Below, one piece after another: positions 20,616 through 32,290 of a stretch of 64,000 nucleotides of DNA. The stretch covers positions 992,001 through 1,056,000 of the forward strand of contig JAWWNJ010000037.1 in NCBI GenBank assembly GCA_037176885.1. The letters are read 5' to 3'. Source of the stretch: Favolaschia claudopus (taxonomy: Eukaryota > Basidiomycota > Agaricomycetes > Agaricales > Mycenaceae). How positions within the stretch are numbered: position 1 is the stretch's first letter; the number at the start of each line of letters is the position of its first letter. The notes below the pieces were generated by a model that saw nothing but the letters and a program-made list of their open reading frames with translations, was not told the DNA's origin and searched no databases. The position numbers were made by a program, and so were the translations under genes.

Positions 20616-22462
20616 TCAAGCACCAACAAAATCACCCCAAATCCTCCTAACCCTCTCCGCCTCCCCCGCCCCACACATCTTCCCCACCCAAACCACCTCC
20701 TCATCCTCCATCAACACCGTCCCCACCTGCCTCCTCGGTACCGGCGTACTCGCCTTAGACGAGGCGTACCAGTGTACAAACGCCACTTTCGCTTGCTTCT
20801 TCGAGTCTGCTTGATCGTCGACATCATCCACCATTCCACCCCCAAAATCCAGCCCACCAAACCCTGCCGCCCGCCAATTACTCAGATTCAGACAGTCGCC
20901 GTCCGGCGGACATGGCAAGATCTGCGCCGTCTTAATCTTCTGCGCGTTGGCGTTGGTGGAGAGCCAGGCGACGTCGTGCAGGATGTTCGTGGCCCAGTTA
21001 TTTCGACCTGCTTCTACGTCACGTCGATTATCCCCCTCCACGTCAGAATGCGAATAGCCCCCCGCCCCAGTATACCCCAAAATCGCCCTCCGCACCCTCA
21101 GCGCGACCTCCCCCACGCTCATCCGTTGGAGAGTAGCCACGGGCGCGGTGAGCGCGGGGAAGTTGCACCATGCGTTGTTGATGTAGGTGGCTGGGAGGGG
21201 GAGTGGGTCTGAGGAGGCGGCGGCGGCGGGATCGGATGGGGAGCAATGTGAAGGCGAGAAGATCCTTAACGGCCGTAAATCCTTCGCCATGTGAACGTGC
21301 AGCGGCGTCGTATCGGTGGGAGGTCGGTGGACATGTAGGAGCTGCAAAGAGAGAGTCAGAAGGAGAAGAGATGGACGAGGAGGAGAGGCAAAACGCACCT
21401 TCACCCACCACGCAACGAGTACGTCGGAACTCCCTACCCACTCTCCCTCTTTCTCCTCCTCCTCCCCTTTCTCCCTCTGCCTCGTTCCCCCTCCTCCTCT
21501 CGCGTTTTCCAACAACTCTTCCATAATCCCCGCCTTCACCCCCTTCAGCCAAGCCTTCGGCACGCGTACATACAGCATGACCTCTCTCGGGTCGCACACC
21601 TGGCTGTACACCATCCGCGCGATGAATGTGACCGTGCCGCGAAGGGTGGTAGGGTACCACCCGCGCGCGGGGCAAAGCTCCTCTCCCTCCTCATCGTCAA
21701 CCCCATCATGCTGCTTACGAGCAGCGTCACCGTCACCGAACGGCACCAAATCCCACGGCATCCCCTCCACGCTCTCTACACCCCTTGCCCAATCACCACC
21801 ATCGCTATGATTGAGCACATGCGTCCACGCACGGAGAAGAACCCCGATGCCGACGCCGTCGAACGCGATGTGCGGCATGGTGACGCCGATGAGGGTGAGG
21901 TTGTCGTCGGCGGGGTAGAGGGACAGGTGGATGTGGAGGAGGGGGACGTGCGGGAGGAGGAATGCGGAGAGCGTTTGCGGGCAGGTGGGCGACCGGAAGA
22001 GGGTGGCGAGGGGGGGCGGTGGGGTGATTATGAGCGTAGGTTTGGATGTGGACGAGGGTGCGGAGGACGGGAGAACGGTGTCGCGGTGGGGGCAGGGATC
22101 TGTATGACGCTCGACGGTGAAGGAAGCTGCTGGCGTCTCGGCGTCAAATTTGTCGGGGATTTGGAATTCGTAGGCCTTGGAAGGGGAGGCGCGGTGAGTA
22201 CGTAAAGAACCTGGAAACAAATACACCGATAACTCACACCGTTCCTGAACGCCAGCCTCGCACCCGCCCTCGGAAACTTGCGCTCGATTAACATCAGCAG
22301 CGACTCTTGCAGCTTTTGCGGGTCTAGTTGCGCGGAGACGACGAGGCCGACGGTGTACACCCATTCTTGAGCTATGTTGAGGTCGGGGACTGAGCAGGGG
22401 ATGAGACGAGTTCCGGGCGGCGGGGGCGGACTCGAAGGGGAGGAGAATATCCAGGAGAGCAT
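20616..22462 (-). CDS. BAHD-like acyltransferase family protein (575 aa, 3 exons)
   Basis: Exons 22238-22462, 21399-22175 and 20616-21341, joined by introns of 62 bp (GTGAGT...AAG) and 57 bp (GTGCGT...CAG). The second intron is a multiple of three and could be read through. The catalytic HxxxD motif is present as HIAFD (about residue 173) and a DFGWG-like DFGGG lies near residue 500, the two hallmarks of the transferase (PF02458-type) family, which transfers acyl groups from acyl-CoA to alcohols or amines. Two low-complexity acidic/glycine-rich inserts make it longer than the usual 450-500 residues. The nearby SDR raises, but does not show, a shared small-molecule pathway. Confidence 0.8.
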
Positions 22463-23858
22463 GTTTTGAGACGAGGCTGCATAAGAATGAGTGCAGCGGT
22501 GTCCTCCGTCACAATCGCTTGCTAATTATGTGGAGCGGGTTTTGAGGTGGATCAGTGTCGTAGCGTAGCGTTGACGCTGTCAGCGGAGGCCGCGCAGTTT
22601 ATAATCTAGGACCGGATTTGTTTTCACGCTCGTTCTTCGTCGCGAGCGGCTTGCGACGCTGCAGCGCACCGTTTGCAGAGAGGCAGACGTGTCTGTCGTC
22701 AGCGTTGCCATCAACAGCCATGAGCGATGGTCACATCTCATCACGGTCGGAGTCACGCTGGATCTGCTTGGACCTGCCAGGCCAACACCGTCGTGATTTC
22801 AGCCTTCAGAGCGCATATTTCATTCATATTCGGTCTGGTACTGCATAGGATTCAGTAGCGCCCTCAGATCCGAACTTGATCAGCATCGTACCTTCAAGCC
22901 CGTCTTTGAAACAGCACATAAAAACAAACATCAAGGCCGCCGTACATGGTGAAAGCGTTGTTGCTGTAAGACGTGTGGGCGCGGTGGAGCTTGTGTTGCG
23001 GATTTGAAGAAGATGCGGAGAGACTGGAGGTTTACTGCCATTCCAGGGTCCGTCGTCATCGACGGCTGAGCCGGCGGGGAACAATTCGCGTTCTCGGGGG
23101 AGGAAGAACGTTGGGGGCTGAGCGTCGAGCAGCACAGATGCAAGCCGAGGAAGTACGCAACAGAGTTGTGTGGCTTCCGATACAGAGGACAAGGACAGAG
23201 GGCGGAATTTCACCTCCATTATATGACTTTGACGAGGTGACGCGAAAGTCCGAAGGTCCGGTATATCGCTCAAGTCTGAATAGAGCGAGTCCTACGAGGG
23301 TTGGAGGGTGGATCGTCGCAATCGCCAGTTGGCAGTTGCCAGACGCAGTTCAGAGTCAAATCTCCAAAGCTCGATTGTTGAGCGGAACTTCACGCAGGCA
23401 AGATAGAACCGCAGGCAGTTTGAAGGCCACGCATTCATGGATGATTTGCGCCGTGCCTCCATGCAAAATTTGGCATAGCTCACAACGAAGAGAAAAACAG
23501 TATGAGAGTTTGAGGTCAAGGTTAGTGTCACGATGTCACATTCCGGGTCACATCTCTCCTCCTCTCGCGCTCTCCCACAATGCTTCGATCTCAGGCTCAA
23601 TTTCTGCTATCGTCGAAGCTACTGGATACTGAAGCGTTATTTCGAATGATACCAATATTTTGAATTTTCTCACAATGGTTTTACCGCTGTTTTGCTTGTG
23701 TTTTAAAATTTGTCAACCAATTTTCAGAGCCAGTCAAGTATATACTACTCGATATACTTAGAAACCCTGAGATTTGTCGCTGCTGTAGCATGCCTGTTCG
23801 AGCATTGTGAAAGCTGCTCGCTCTCATCATCAAGCCATTGGAGTGCACAGAAGAATTG
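22463..23858. other. intergenic, nothing recognised
   Basis: The left part is promoter of the acyltransferase. A 149-codon minus-strand frame at 22824-23273 and a 219-codon plus-strand frame at 22973-23632 overlap and look random in composition. No splice-consistent gene was found. Confidence 0.3.
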
Positions 23859-25176
23859 TTAGCCATTGAGAACCATAAAATAGTTGGATGGTGCGGCTCA
23901 ACCAGATAAAGTCAGATTGCTAAACTCGTTGTAAGAAAATGAACTCACATCCAACCGACCCATCGACTTTCCTCACATTCCACCACTTCTTCCCGTCCTT
24001 CTCGGCGCTATGCAAAATATCACCCTTTTTGAAACTAATTTCGGACGGACTGCGCGGGATCCCTGCACCCAAATCAACAAGTACTATCAGCATTGCCAAA
24101 TTAAATCAAAGAGGGTTTGTAACGACGTACAATCGCCCTTGGCGCGCACACGAAACGGATAAAGCTCCTCCGAGTCCGTCCGAGCCTCGGAAGTACCTCT
24201 CTCCGTCTGGTCGTAGATCGTCGACAGATGCCGCGGTTCCTCGACATACACCACCGCGCGCCGATTTTTCGCTGCCACAGGCGGGGGTGGAAAGCTGTGC
24301 GTGCGTGGCGTTACGGTAATACCATCCGCACGCGCAACCCCATCCTCCAAGTCCATAGCAGCTGTTAGGTCTTCGAGACTTTCGACAATTCTATGTCGCC
24401 CCATCGGCGTCCAGTTTGCGCTGATCTCGGGACTGGGATTGCCGTTTTGCCTGTGCTCGGGTGCGGTCGTTGCCTGGTCTGGCGATGGGAGTAGCTCAGA
24501 TTCGATGAATTTTCCCGCAGAAACCCTGTTAGATGGCGTTCTCCCAGCATTAAACGTCTGACGTTCTTTATCTTCAACTTGACTGTCGGTGTGGGCGTTC
24601 CTCGAGCCGATCGTCATCGAATCCACGAGTCGCCCAAATGGCGTATGCGGCTCCGCGCTGAAGGAGAGAGTCCACATAAGGTCGATAACGGCGAGAATAA
24701 GCCATCCTGCAGCCATCGCACTGCGCGCAGGCTGCGCGGCAAAGATGCCCATATCCACGCCAAATACAGCGAAAATCGACGCCATACAGCTGAACAGACA
24801 GATTTGGAGGCGATACGCGCTCGATTCGTTGCGCAGGAGGATTCCAGTCACGCCGATAATGAGGAGTAGCTGTAGGAATACGGCGAACCACATTACGCCG
24901 ACAGCTTGATGACCATCTTACAATGTACCCGGATTCGTTATCAAATGAATGTGAACGATTGAAGGCGTACCGATTTTGGTGACTGCGATCTGTGCTGCAA
25001 ATGCGACTACCCATGCTGCCTGAGATATCATGAATGGATTAGAGGTAGCGAACAACGAATACGATGGGCTGAACACACACCGACGCCGTCAAGATGGTAC
25101 TGGAGTAGAAGTAGTTTCGTGAGAGCGAATGAACTGGGTATTGGTTTCGTTGGTGCGGAGTTTGCATCTCCTGCAT
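23859..25176 (-). CDS. SHO1: Sho1-type osmosensor, four TM helices plus C-terminal SH3 (360 aa, 5 exons)
   Basis: Exons 25081-25176, 24971-25019, 24131-24916, 23949-24062 and 23859-23896; introns 52-68 bp, frame intact to TAA. The start may instead be the ATG at 25167 (357 aa). Four hydrophobic helices occur in the first 140 residues (WVVAFAAQIAV; MWFAVFLQLLLIIGVTGIL; LQICLFSCMASIFAVFGV; AAGWLILAVIDLMWTLSF). A 150-residue polar linker follows, then an SH3 domain (LYPFRVRAKG...EISFKKGDIL...KKWWNVRK...APSNYF). Order and length match yeast Sho1 (367 aa), the plasma-membrane sensor that recruits the MAPKK Pbs2 via SH3 in the HOG pathway. The SH3 would be missed without the last two introns. Confidence 0.85.
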
Positions 25177-25805
25177 GCCACGGTGAAATGGTAGCTTTCG
25201 TGGGGGAGAAACGTGGCGTGCGAGATCCCGAGCCAATCATTTCGCACATTACCTTTTGGGAAGCATGGCGCGTTGTGTATATATTTAGCGGATTTAGAGG
25301 TCTTGCAAGTTTGAAGCACAGAAGATATGTTGGAAATAAGGGTAACGCTTCAGAACATCCGAGAAGAATCCAAGATGTGCATTTTTCTTCCCAGCTTGGG
25401 CGGCAGGCAACTGAATCAACGGGGTAAATTCCGCCCATTCGTGATTGACAACACTGGTACTCTTTCAGAAACAAAATTTCCAGCATATTGAGGACAGGTC
25501 CTGGACAGCTCGTCGAGGGAAAAGACAAAGAAATGATATGGAAACGGTGGTTGAGTTGAACACAGCCCGTTGTCAGGTTGCCCGTGATGGCCGGCCCTAA
25601 GTGAACGGCTTCAACTTCAAGTTGTCCCGATATCGCGATCCATCATCAGCTTTTTTCCAAGGCTCCAAGACTTGCGTTTGGGATCGTGCTGAAAGGTCAA
25701 TTTTCTTTGCATAACAATCTTCATGGTCTCCTCCCAGGTCAACTCATTTTTTCTTCTCAAATCTTGAAAAAATGGCACAACATGTACGGCCCGACAGCAC
25801 GCATT

Positions 25806-25998
25806 TGTCGCAAAAATCGGATTTCAATTATAACCGATTATAACGGGTTATAGGTCTAATCAGGCTATATAGGCAGTCATAACCCAAGATCGAAGCATTC
25901 GGAGATGGGGTCATAAATTTCTATGTCAATTTATAACCCGCCTATAAACCCTGATTAGACTTATAACCAGTTATAATCGGAATCCGATTTTTGCGACA
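25806..25998. mobile_element. 193-bp MITE with long inverted repeats
   Basis: The ends are TGTCGCAAAAATCGGATT and its inverse AATCCGATTTTTGCGACA. Similarity continues inward as inverted TTATAACC/GGTTATAA-rich arms of roughly 75-80 bp, so the element is close to a perfect hairpin. It is flanked by TT on both sides and contains no coding sequence. The remainder of 25177-26121 is non-coding. Confidence 0.75.
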
Positions 25999-26121
25999 TT
26001 GTCTCAAAGTTTTTCTCGTTCGTTGGTCCAGTCGGCTCACTCTCGCAATGCACGCCAGGATATTTGGTACAAGCAAGTATGTAATGCGCATGTAAACACT
26101 ACCCGAACATATAGCAACTGT

Positions 26122-27592
26122 TCAAGACGGCGAATACTCTGGGGGTCTATCCACTTCGTACGTGGAACGATTGGCATCTGAATAAATGTTCAGGCGCTCA
26201 ATTTCTCGCATGAGTTTATTGCTAGGAAGTAATGGAGCTCCGCTTGCCGCTACCATGACAGCAGCTGACCGTGCCAGTGGGGAAGCTGGGTAGGAGCTGT
26301 CGGTGAAGGTGGACGCAGGGAATCCCGATCCAGTCGAGACACTGATAGTGGCCGAATGAGTGGCTGAAGAGGCTGGACCTCTGGTGCGAGCTCTCCTTGA
26401 TGATGCACGACGATACTGATTATTACTTATTGGCGCCGACTCGGAGTCTGTGTCTGGTGAGCAAACGTCTGATAAACTGGAAGGCCAAGACTTACTATTC
26501 GTTATTTGTAGCTTTCGCAGAGATCTCCGGTGACACAGAAAACCTAGTGCTACTCCCAGCCCGAGAAGAGTCAGAGCCCCGCAAAGGATCCCAATTATCA
26601 TCCCGATTGGTGTCTTGGTGGGCGATTGCTTCACAGGGGGCATAAGAGTGCTCGGTGAGCTCGAATTGGATCCCGTTTTTGTTGACTCTGTTTCAGTATT
26701 CGGAGTGACCAAGAAATAGTCCAACCATACGGTATGGTCATTCTCGGCGGTGACAACGAGGGTATGATTCCCCTCCAGCAGCTCCCCCGAATCAAATATC
26801 AAATTGTTGTTCGTGTCCGCATCCGGCTGAAGTCCTGGAACAAAATACGTCGGAGTTCCCCCATCAATGACCATCGAGGCGTTCAGAACTTGGCCTGCGC
26901 TTCCGTTGTTAATGCCTCCGTAAAAAGAAATGGATTTCCCTGGTGAGCTCATTAGTCTGCACAGCGAAGATCGAGAAACTATCCTCACCTTCAAATTCCA
27001 AAACGAAAGAATCACCTGTGGACGTGCTTCCCTGCGAAGTGTGTTGAAAATCGACTTCAGAGCCGAACTTTCTCCAGGCAGGGGTATAAATAATTCGTGG
27101 GTCGCGATCATCGATGAAATGTGAGCGAACTGATGAGGATGTCGTGTTGTACATGATATAGTCCAGATATATCTCCCCTTGGGACTCCGCCGCCGTTTGA
27201 GTGATCACCAGCGTATGGGACCCGTCATCCAATGGAGGTGAGACCCAGAGAGGCTCATGATGGATATCGGACGACATATTGCTCGGCGGTGTATAAGTTC
27301 CCGAGCTGGAATTGTCAATGGAGAAATCCAGGCTTGCTTGAGGAGAAGTTTTGGCTGCTACTGTACCAAAGACAGTGATTGAAGTTCCTATTGACGATTC
27401 AAGCTTCATTGAACTATATACTCAAGGACTCGAGCGAGACTTACCAATGAAAGTGAGTGACGCAGTGGATCCCTGTAGATCTGACCATCGTGTCGTGCTA
27501 TTGAACTCAAGTGAAGCTCCAGCGTCATTCCAGTTGCCAGCATACTGAATGAGAGGGTCTCTGTCGTCCACGATCGCCACATTAGTCGACAT
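26122..27592 (-). CDS. single-pass membrane protein with two beta-sandwich repeats (454 aa, 3 exons)
   Basis: Exons 27445-27592, 26989-27387 and 26122-26939; introns of 57 and 49 bp. Two extracellular repeats each open with DDRDP-I-Y-W and contain SI-FYGG/SITVFG and HTLV patterns (about residues 8-150 and 155-285), resembling galactose-binding-like folds. A Ser/Thr/Pro stalk is followed by a TM helix (about 315-337, IGMIIGILCGALTLLGLGVALGFL), then a Ser-rich cytosolic tail of about 115 residues ending PPEYSPS. No signal peptide is evident at the ATG, though this family often lacks one. The neighbour at 15661-16423 is a simpler relative. Surface sensor or adhesion role is inferred. Confidence 0.7.
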
Positions 27593-29960
27593 TTCAAGTG
27601 TTCAGTGCGCGGGTGAAAAGGGAAGGAGGAGATATGGCATGGCGGGTGAGAGCTCAGAGCATCGCCTGTTGACGTTTTCATACATGGAACAGATCCCCCT
27701 TCATTTTGACCGAAGACATGAATACTTCTAACTGTCAGACTAATAAAGGTGTGGATTGACAGATGAACACCCGCTTTGATCAAGGCTGAGTCGGCATCGG
27801 AATTAGGCTTCAGGCGTTTTCTGCAAATATCCAGTCTATCTATCTGATCTCCCGACGGCAAATCCGGATCGTTTGACGGCTCTCAGTGCGTTGGTCTATT
27901 ACCTCGGGATCAAAAAGAGTGCCATCGTAAAAAGATAAGATACGAGAGGTAAATAAAGACTCACACGAATGGGTTCAGGCAGCTTTGAGACGTGTTTGAC
28001 TTTCAAAACGTCGTGGGGCATTTGCTGAGACCAAGTGGATGACGGTGAGTGGCAAACTTAAATTCGGTGCAAGGGGCTGTCAACGAGGTTAGTCTTGATT
28101 GTAACGCCAAATGTGAGGCTTACCAGCGCAACTTGTAAAGTCGGGTGTATTCACTTCAAGTGAAGCCTGGCTGACTCTCGATGACGATACTCAGCAGATT
28201 CCAGAATTTGAAGTGATACTGCCACGTTGACGGAGCCGAAGCAGCCTTGCTGGGCCGCCGCCGTTGTGGTATATAGGCCGAAAGACTGATTTCAATCTCG
28301 AGTCTGAGTCGTCTAGAGGTCGTGAAAAAGTATGTAGGAACTTCGCGGGGAAGGTCAAGGGAAGGTGCAAGGAAGGTGGTTGTTGGCAAGTGGCGGGAGC
28401 AAGTCCGAAACGCCGACTCTCCGTCATAGTCGGCCGAAGCACTGAGAATTGTAGAATATTTTCCCTGACGAGCTACTCATGATATTCCCCTTCTAACTCG
28501 CTATGAGAATCTATGCTGGTTAGCTTTATTGCATAGATAACTTGTAAGCAAAAGAGAAATGAAGCCCTACTTTGGACAAACGGACTACAATTACTGTACC
28601 CATTTCTGCGCGGCCATCTCGGGACTCAGGAGGCTCTGCGATCTACTGATTAGCGGAAGGACTGTAACTACAGGGACTCATGCTTGATAGAATACGGTTG
28701 AGATTTTTTTCTTTCATGAACAGTTAAATTGGCAACTTGGATGCCCGACCGAGATCGCCGAGTATGTTGAACTTGTTCGCCTTGAAACAGAGAAAACTGC
28801 GATATTTTATATTTAGGAAGTAAGTGCTGGCCTAAACCATTTGTGCTCCTAGTGCAGTCGCCACGCTTGCAGCAGTCCCAAGGAGTCTAGAAACGACTTG
28901 AAATTGAGTTGAACATGGCGAATGTCCGAAAGTCCGATTTAGCGCCGGGCCGAAGCTCCGATTCGTCAAATTCCCAGGCCTCCTTCCCACCACTCACTTG
29001 CCTACCGCCATTGACTCGCGACCAACGATACACTTGTCTTTCCTGCACAAGTCGTTCCTTGTTGTGGCAATGAAGTTCTACTGACTTCAAGTTCTGAAAA
29101 TCTCTGGCCTCTAGCTCTGGCTCAGCTCTCGAGCTGCAAATCTGGCTCCGACTCCGACTCTCGACTCGGAGTCTCCGAGCCTGAAAACTGAATAGCGGTT
29201 CAAAGAGATTCCAGTTGGCTCTGGTCTTCAGCTGAGCTCGGCAGCGAAAACTTCAATGATGTTCTGTTCTGTCTGTTACTGCTGCCTAGGCCTGGTGGAG
29301 GTGATTCTCGGATACAGTTTGACCCCTTAGAATCTTTTCTCCCTGGCAGACTCAATGCCTATGACCCGACTCTAGACCCGCTTCACAAGCTTCAATTATA
29401 TCCAGTTTGCCGTTGAATGATTCGCTGGTTTTCGATGACATTGCCATGAATAGTTTACATCCGACGTCTGCGATGATGTATCTATCGGCTCTGAGCTTCA
29501 CTCACTCAATAGCCATCCATGGATTCTCAGGTCGACACCATGCGTGTCCGATGCACTCGCTTGAGCACTTATTTTGGGAGGAACACCGCCAAGAATTCTT
29601 ATATACGTTGCCCCAAACAATATTTCAGGTTAAACATGTCTGACATTCTCTGTGCGCGAAAGGTCCGTTGTGTTGACCTGAGACCATGGACATTCTAACG
29701 CGTTTAAGTTGAAGCATCCACAGCAAACCCACTCCACAGTTCACTTCCAGCGGGCCGGCCCGTTTGCTCCAAGCACAGCATGCCCTCAGGCTCCGGCGCT
29801 CACCCGACAGCTCGTTACAATTCAAAAGTCTGTGCAAACTGAGACTCGATCGCTATGTATTGTGGATCACCCACGCGGCTTTCATGCCCGCATCTCGAGG
29901 CTATAAAAACTCAAAGTCGGGCACCCAACGATCATCATTCACTTCCACCTTTCACGACAA
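27593..29960. other. intergenic, nothing recognised
   Basis: About 2.4 kb without a convincing gene; frames are short and random-looking. CTCCGACTCC-type repeats occur near 29130-29180. The right end is the promoter of the secreted-protein gene. Confidence 0.3.
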
Positions 29961-30537
29961 ATGCATTTCAACTTTTTCGCCCTCGCTCTCACTGGTCTTG
30001 CTGCCGGCGCCGCTGCACAAAGCGGTTTCTGCCCGGAAGCCTCGCGCTTCGGCGGTGTCTCGGTTTCTCCTTCGACCATTTCTCCCGGGGATGTAAGTTC
30101 TATTTTCGTCTGGACTGCAAATATTTTCGGGACAGTGAGCTCATGATCCCTGTATTTAGACCTTCACCGTCACCGCCAACTTGACCTGCGCCGTCGAACT
30201 GGGCAATACACCCACGTTCCTCGACTACTACATCGACGGCACAGCGACACACACCATCTCTGGTCCTATTCTCGTCGCGCGGAGGACGTTTGATGCCAGT
30301 GGACCCCCCATTGATAAATTCGATGCCGTGGTGCGTAGATATTCGCTGCTTTGTTCCCAACAGCGGAATAAAAGCTGATGCGCTTCCTAGCTACCCGACT
30401 GGTTCTACTTCACCGACGCGACGTACTCGTTGAGGATGGAGAACAGCTTCGCTCGCGAAGGTCCATCGGGCGACAAGGTGATCACTGTTGGTGGCTTGTC
30501 GACGGGGATTCAGATTACCGGGATTGAGAGCAATTGA
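29961..30537 (+). CDS. small secreted protein (149 aa, 3 exons)
   Basis: Exons 29961-30092, 30160-30330 and 30391-30537, separated by introns of 67 and 60 bp, all in phase 0. Residues 1-20 form a classic signal peptide (FALALTGLAAGAAAQ). The mature protein of about 129 residues has two cysteines (near positions 24 and 53), a TFTVTANLTC start and a Gly-rich C-terminus. Presumably extracellular; no enzymatic motif and no family recognised. It is transcribed towards the lectin gene, so the two genes converge. Confidence 0.65.
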
Positions 30538-30825
30538 TCGATGATTTCGAATGGACCAAGATGTACTGGCCTTGAATAGTCACTGTCTATGAACCTAAAT
30601 TGCAACGTATTCCATGGAGGGGAAGTATTTTCCTCATACCGCTCGAAAAAGGTGGCGGTGATAATCGAGTCAGAATAGTAAAACCGGATACGGTATGAAC
30701 TCTGATTCTTCATTGTAATGATGGATCTACTGCGCACACAGAATCCTAATATCCAAAATTTGTCTTCTTGTAGAACGAGCGACGAATAAAGTGAAACCTA
30801 ACTAATCAATCCGTTCCTCCTCTCC

Positions 30826-32290
30826 TCAGAAGGTATTACGAACAATCCACTCCTGATTATCGTTCTGGAAAGCGCCAGTCGACGCCTCCGACGAACAGTC
30901 CCAAATCTGAAGGGGCGTCCCGGAGGATGCATTTCCATCCGTGAGGTCGAGGCACTGTCAAGTGCATCGGGAAAGAAAGAGATCATCACGAATTTATCCG
31001 TCGAAGATTTGAAACACTCACAACGTGCGCCGAAGTCAAACTCTTCACAAGCACACCATTCTCGTGGTTCCACTGCTGCTTGGAATTATTCAAGTTCTCA
31101 TCACACTCCTTGAGAACGAGCTTATCGCCGTCGCGCGCGGCCTCGGTGGAGTCGATGGAGACACACATGTCGAATAATTTCAGGAGGCCCGGGGAGTTGT
31201 TGTTCGGGTCGGTGAAGGTTTGGGAGGTGGAGCCGAAGCTGCAGTTTTCGATGACGATGGAGGCCCCGGAAGCCGGGGCGGAGGCGGCTACGCAGAGGGA
31301 GGGGTCTTTTTTGAGTTGGATGGCGAAGCTAATTATGGTATTGTTGAGATGCTGTTGGCGGTGAAAATAATTGAACTGAAGACAGGAACGCACGATTTGA
31401 CCTGGGAGACCGCTTTGTGGTTCCATTTCTGGTTGTTGTTGTGGGCGTCACAATCCCAGATCTGACGTTTTCGGGTGCATGAGGAAAAATGCTACCAATA
31501 GACAAGAATGAAGGTTTATCTATTCACCTGAGCTTGGGTGCCGTCCGTGAGACTTCCATCAGTCAAGTCAATGCACTGGCGGCTATCGGTATATGAAGTT
31601 CGCGAAAGAATTTTCAGCAACAAACCTTGTTCTTGTCGGCCCAGGTGATGACATTATCTTGACCGCTAGGGATCCACTTCTGGTCTAAAATCATTATCAG
31701 CCAGCGTGTTCAACAGACGGGCGTGTCGACCAGACTTACTGGCATTGAAAGCATCACAGGTCCACACCTTTTTGGACAACGAATAAATCATAAGAAATCG
31801 GATGCCAGATGAACAAGTTTCTTTACCTGGAGCTTAGCGCCGTTGGCGTCAGAACCACCAGTTACATCCAAGCACTACGCCAGTTCAATTACGCAGGGAA
31901 ACTGAAGTATATTTTGAGGCTTACCTTGTTCGAGAAAATTTGAATCGGGCCGACGTTGTTCTCGCCTTGAGGGAAGTTCCAGGAGTTGAGCGCTGTCGCG
32001 TTTGAGCAGCTTGAAACAACGACGGGGGCACCGTCGGCATCGGAAGTTGCCGTGAGGCATACTGGCGCTGTGAAGAAGACTTTAGATTCAAAGTTTGAGC
32101 GGCAAAGTTCAAAATATTCCTCACCGTCGGGATTGGCAACAACAGTCACGAGTTGTGCTGTTTGACCGGCTCTGCGAAATTCGAATTATCAGCAAAATTG
32201 CTCGATTTCCAAACCAGAATTCGCTCACAGTTGGGCGCTGGCCTGGAGAGAAGAGAGAGACACCAAAAGAAGGGGAGTAAGGAAGAACAT
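30826..32290 (-). CDS. secreted ricin-B-type (beta-trefoil) lectin (317 aa, 10 exons)
   Basis: Exons 32229-32290, 32125-32171, 31925-32067, 31827-31874, 31740-31767, 31626-31684, 31528-31575, 31402-31461, 31022-31351 and 30826-30954; every junction is GT-AG and the frame is continuous. A signal peptide covers residues 1-20. The rest reads as two beta-trefoils with repeated CLDVTGG/CIDLTDG/CLDLTDG starts, VWTCDA/IWDCDA/IWDCSS turns and Q-x-W motifs (NQKW twice, QQW, NQEW). This is the carbohydrate-binding fold shared with the ricin B chain; no catalytic A-chain-like part is present. Likely galactose-type glycan binding in defence or wall interaction, by analogy with other mushroom lectins. Confidence 0.8.

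Noticed and set aside
21043..21675. 210-codon minus-strand ORF overlapping the acyltransferase
   Set aside because: Out-of-frame shadow of a GC-rich exon.
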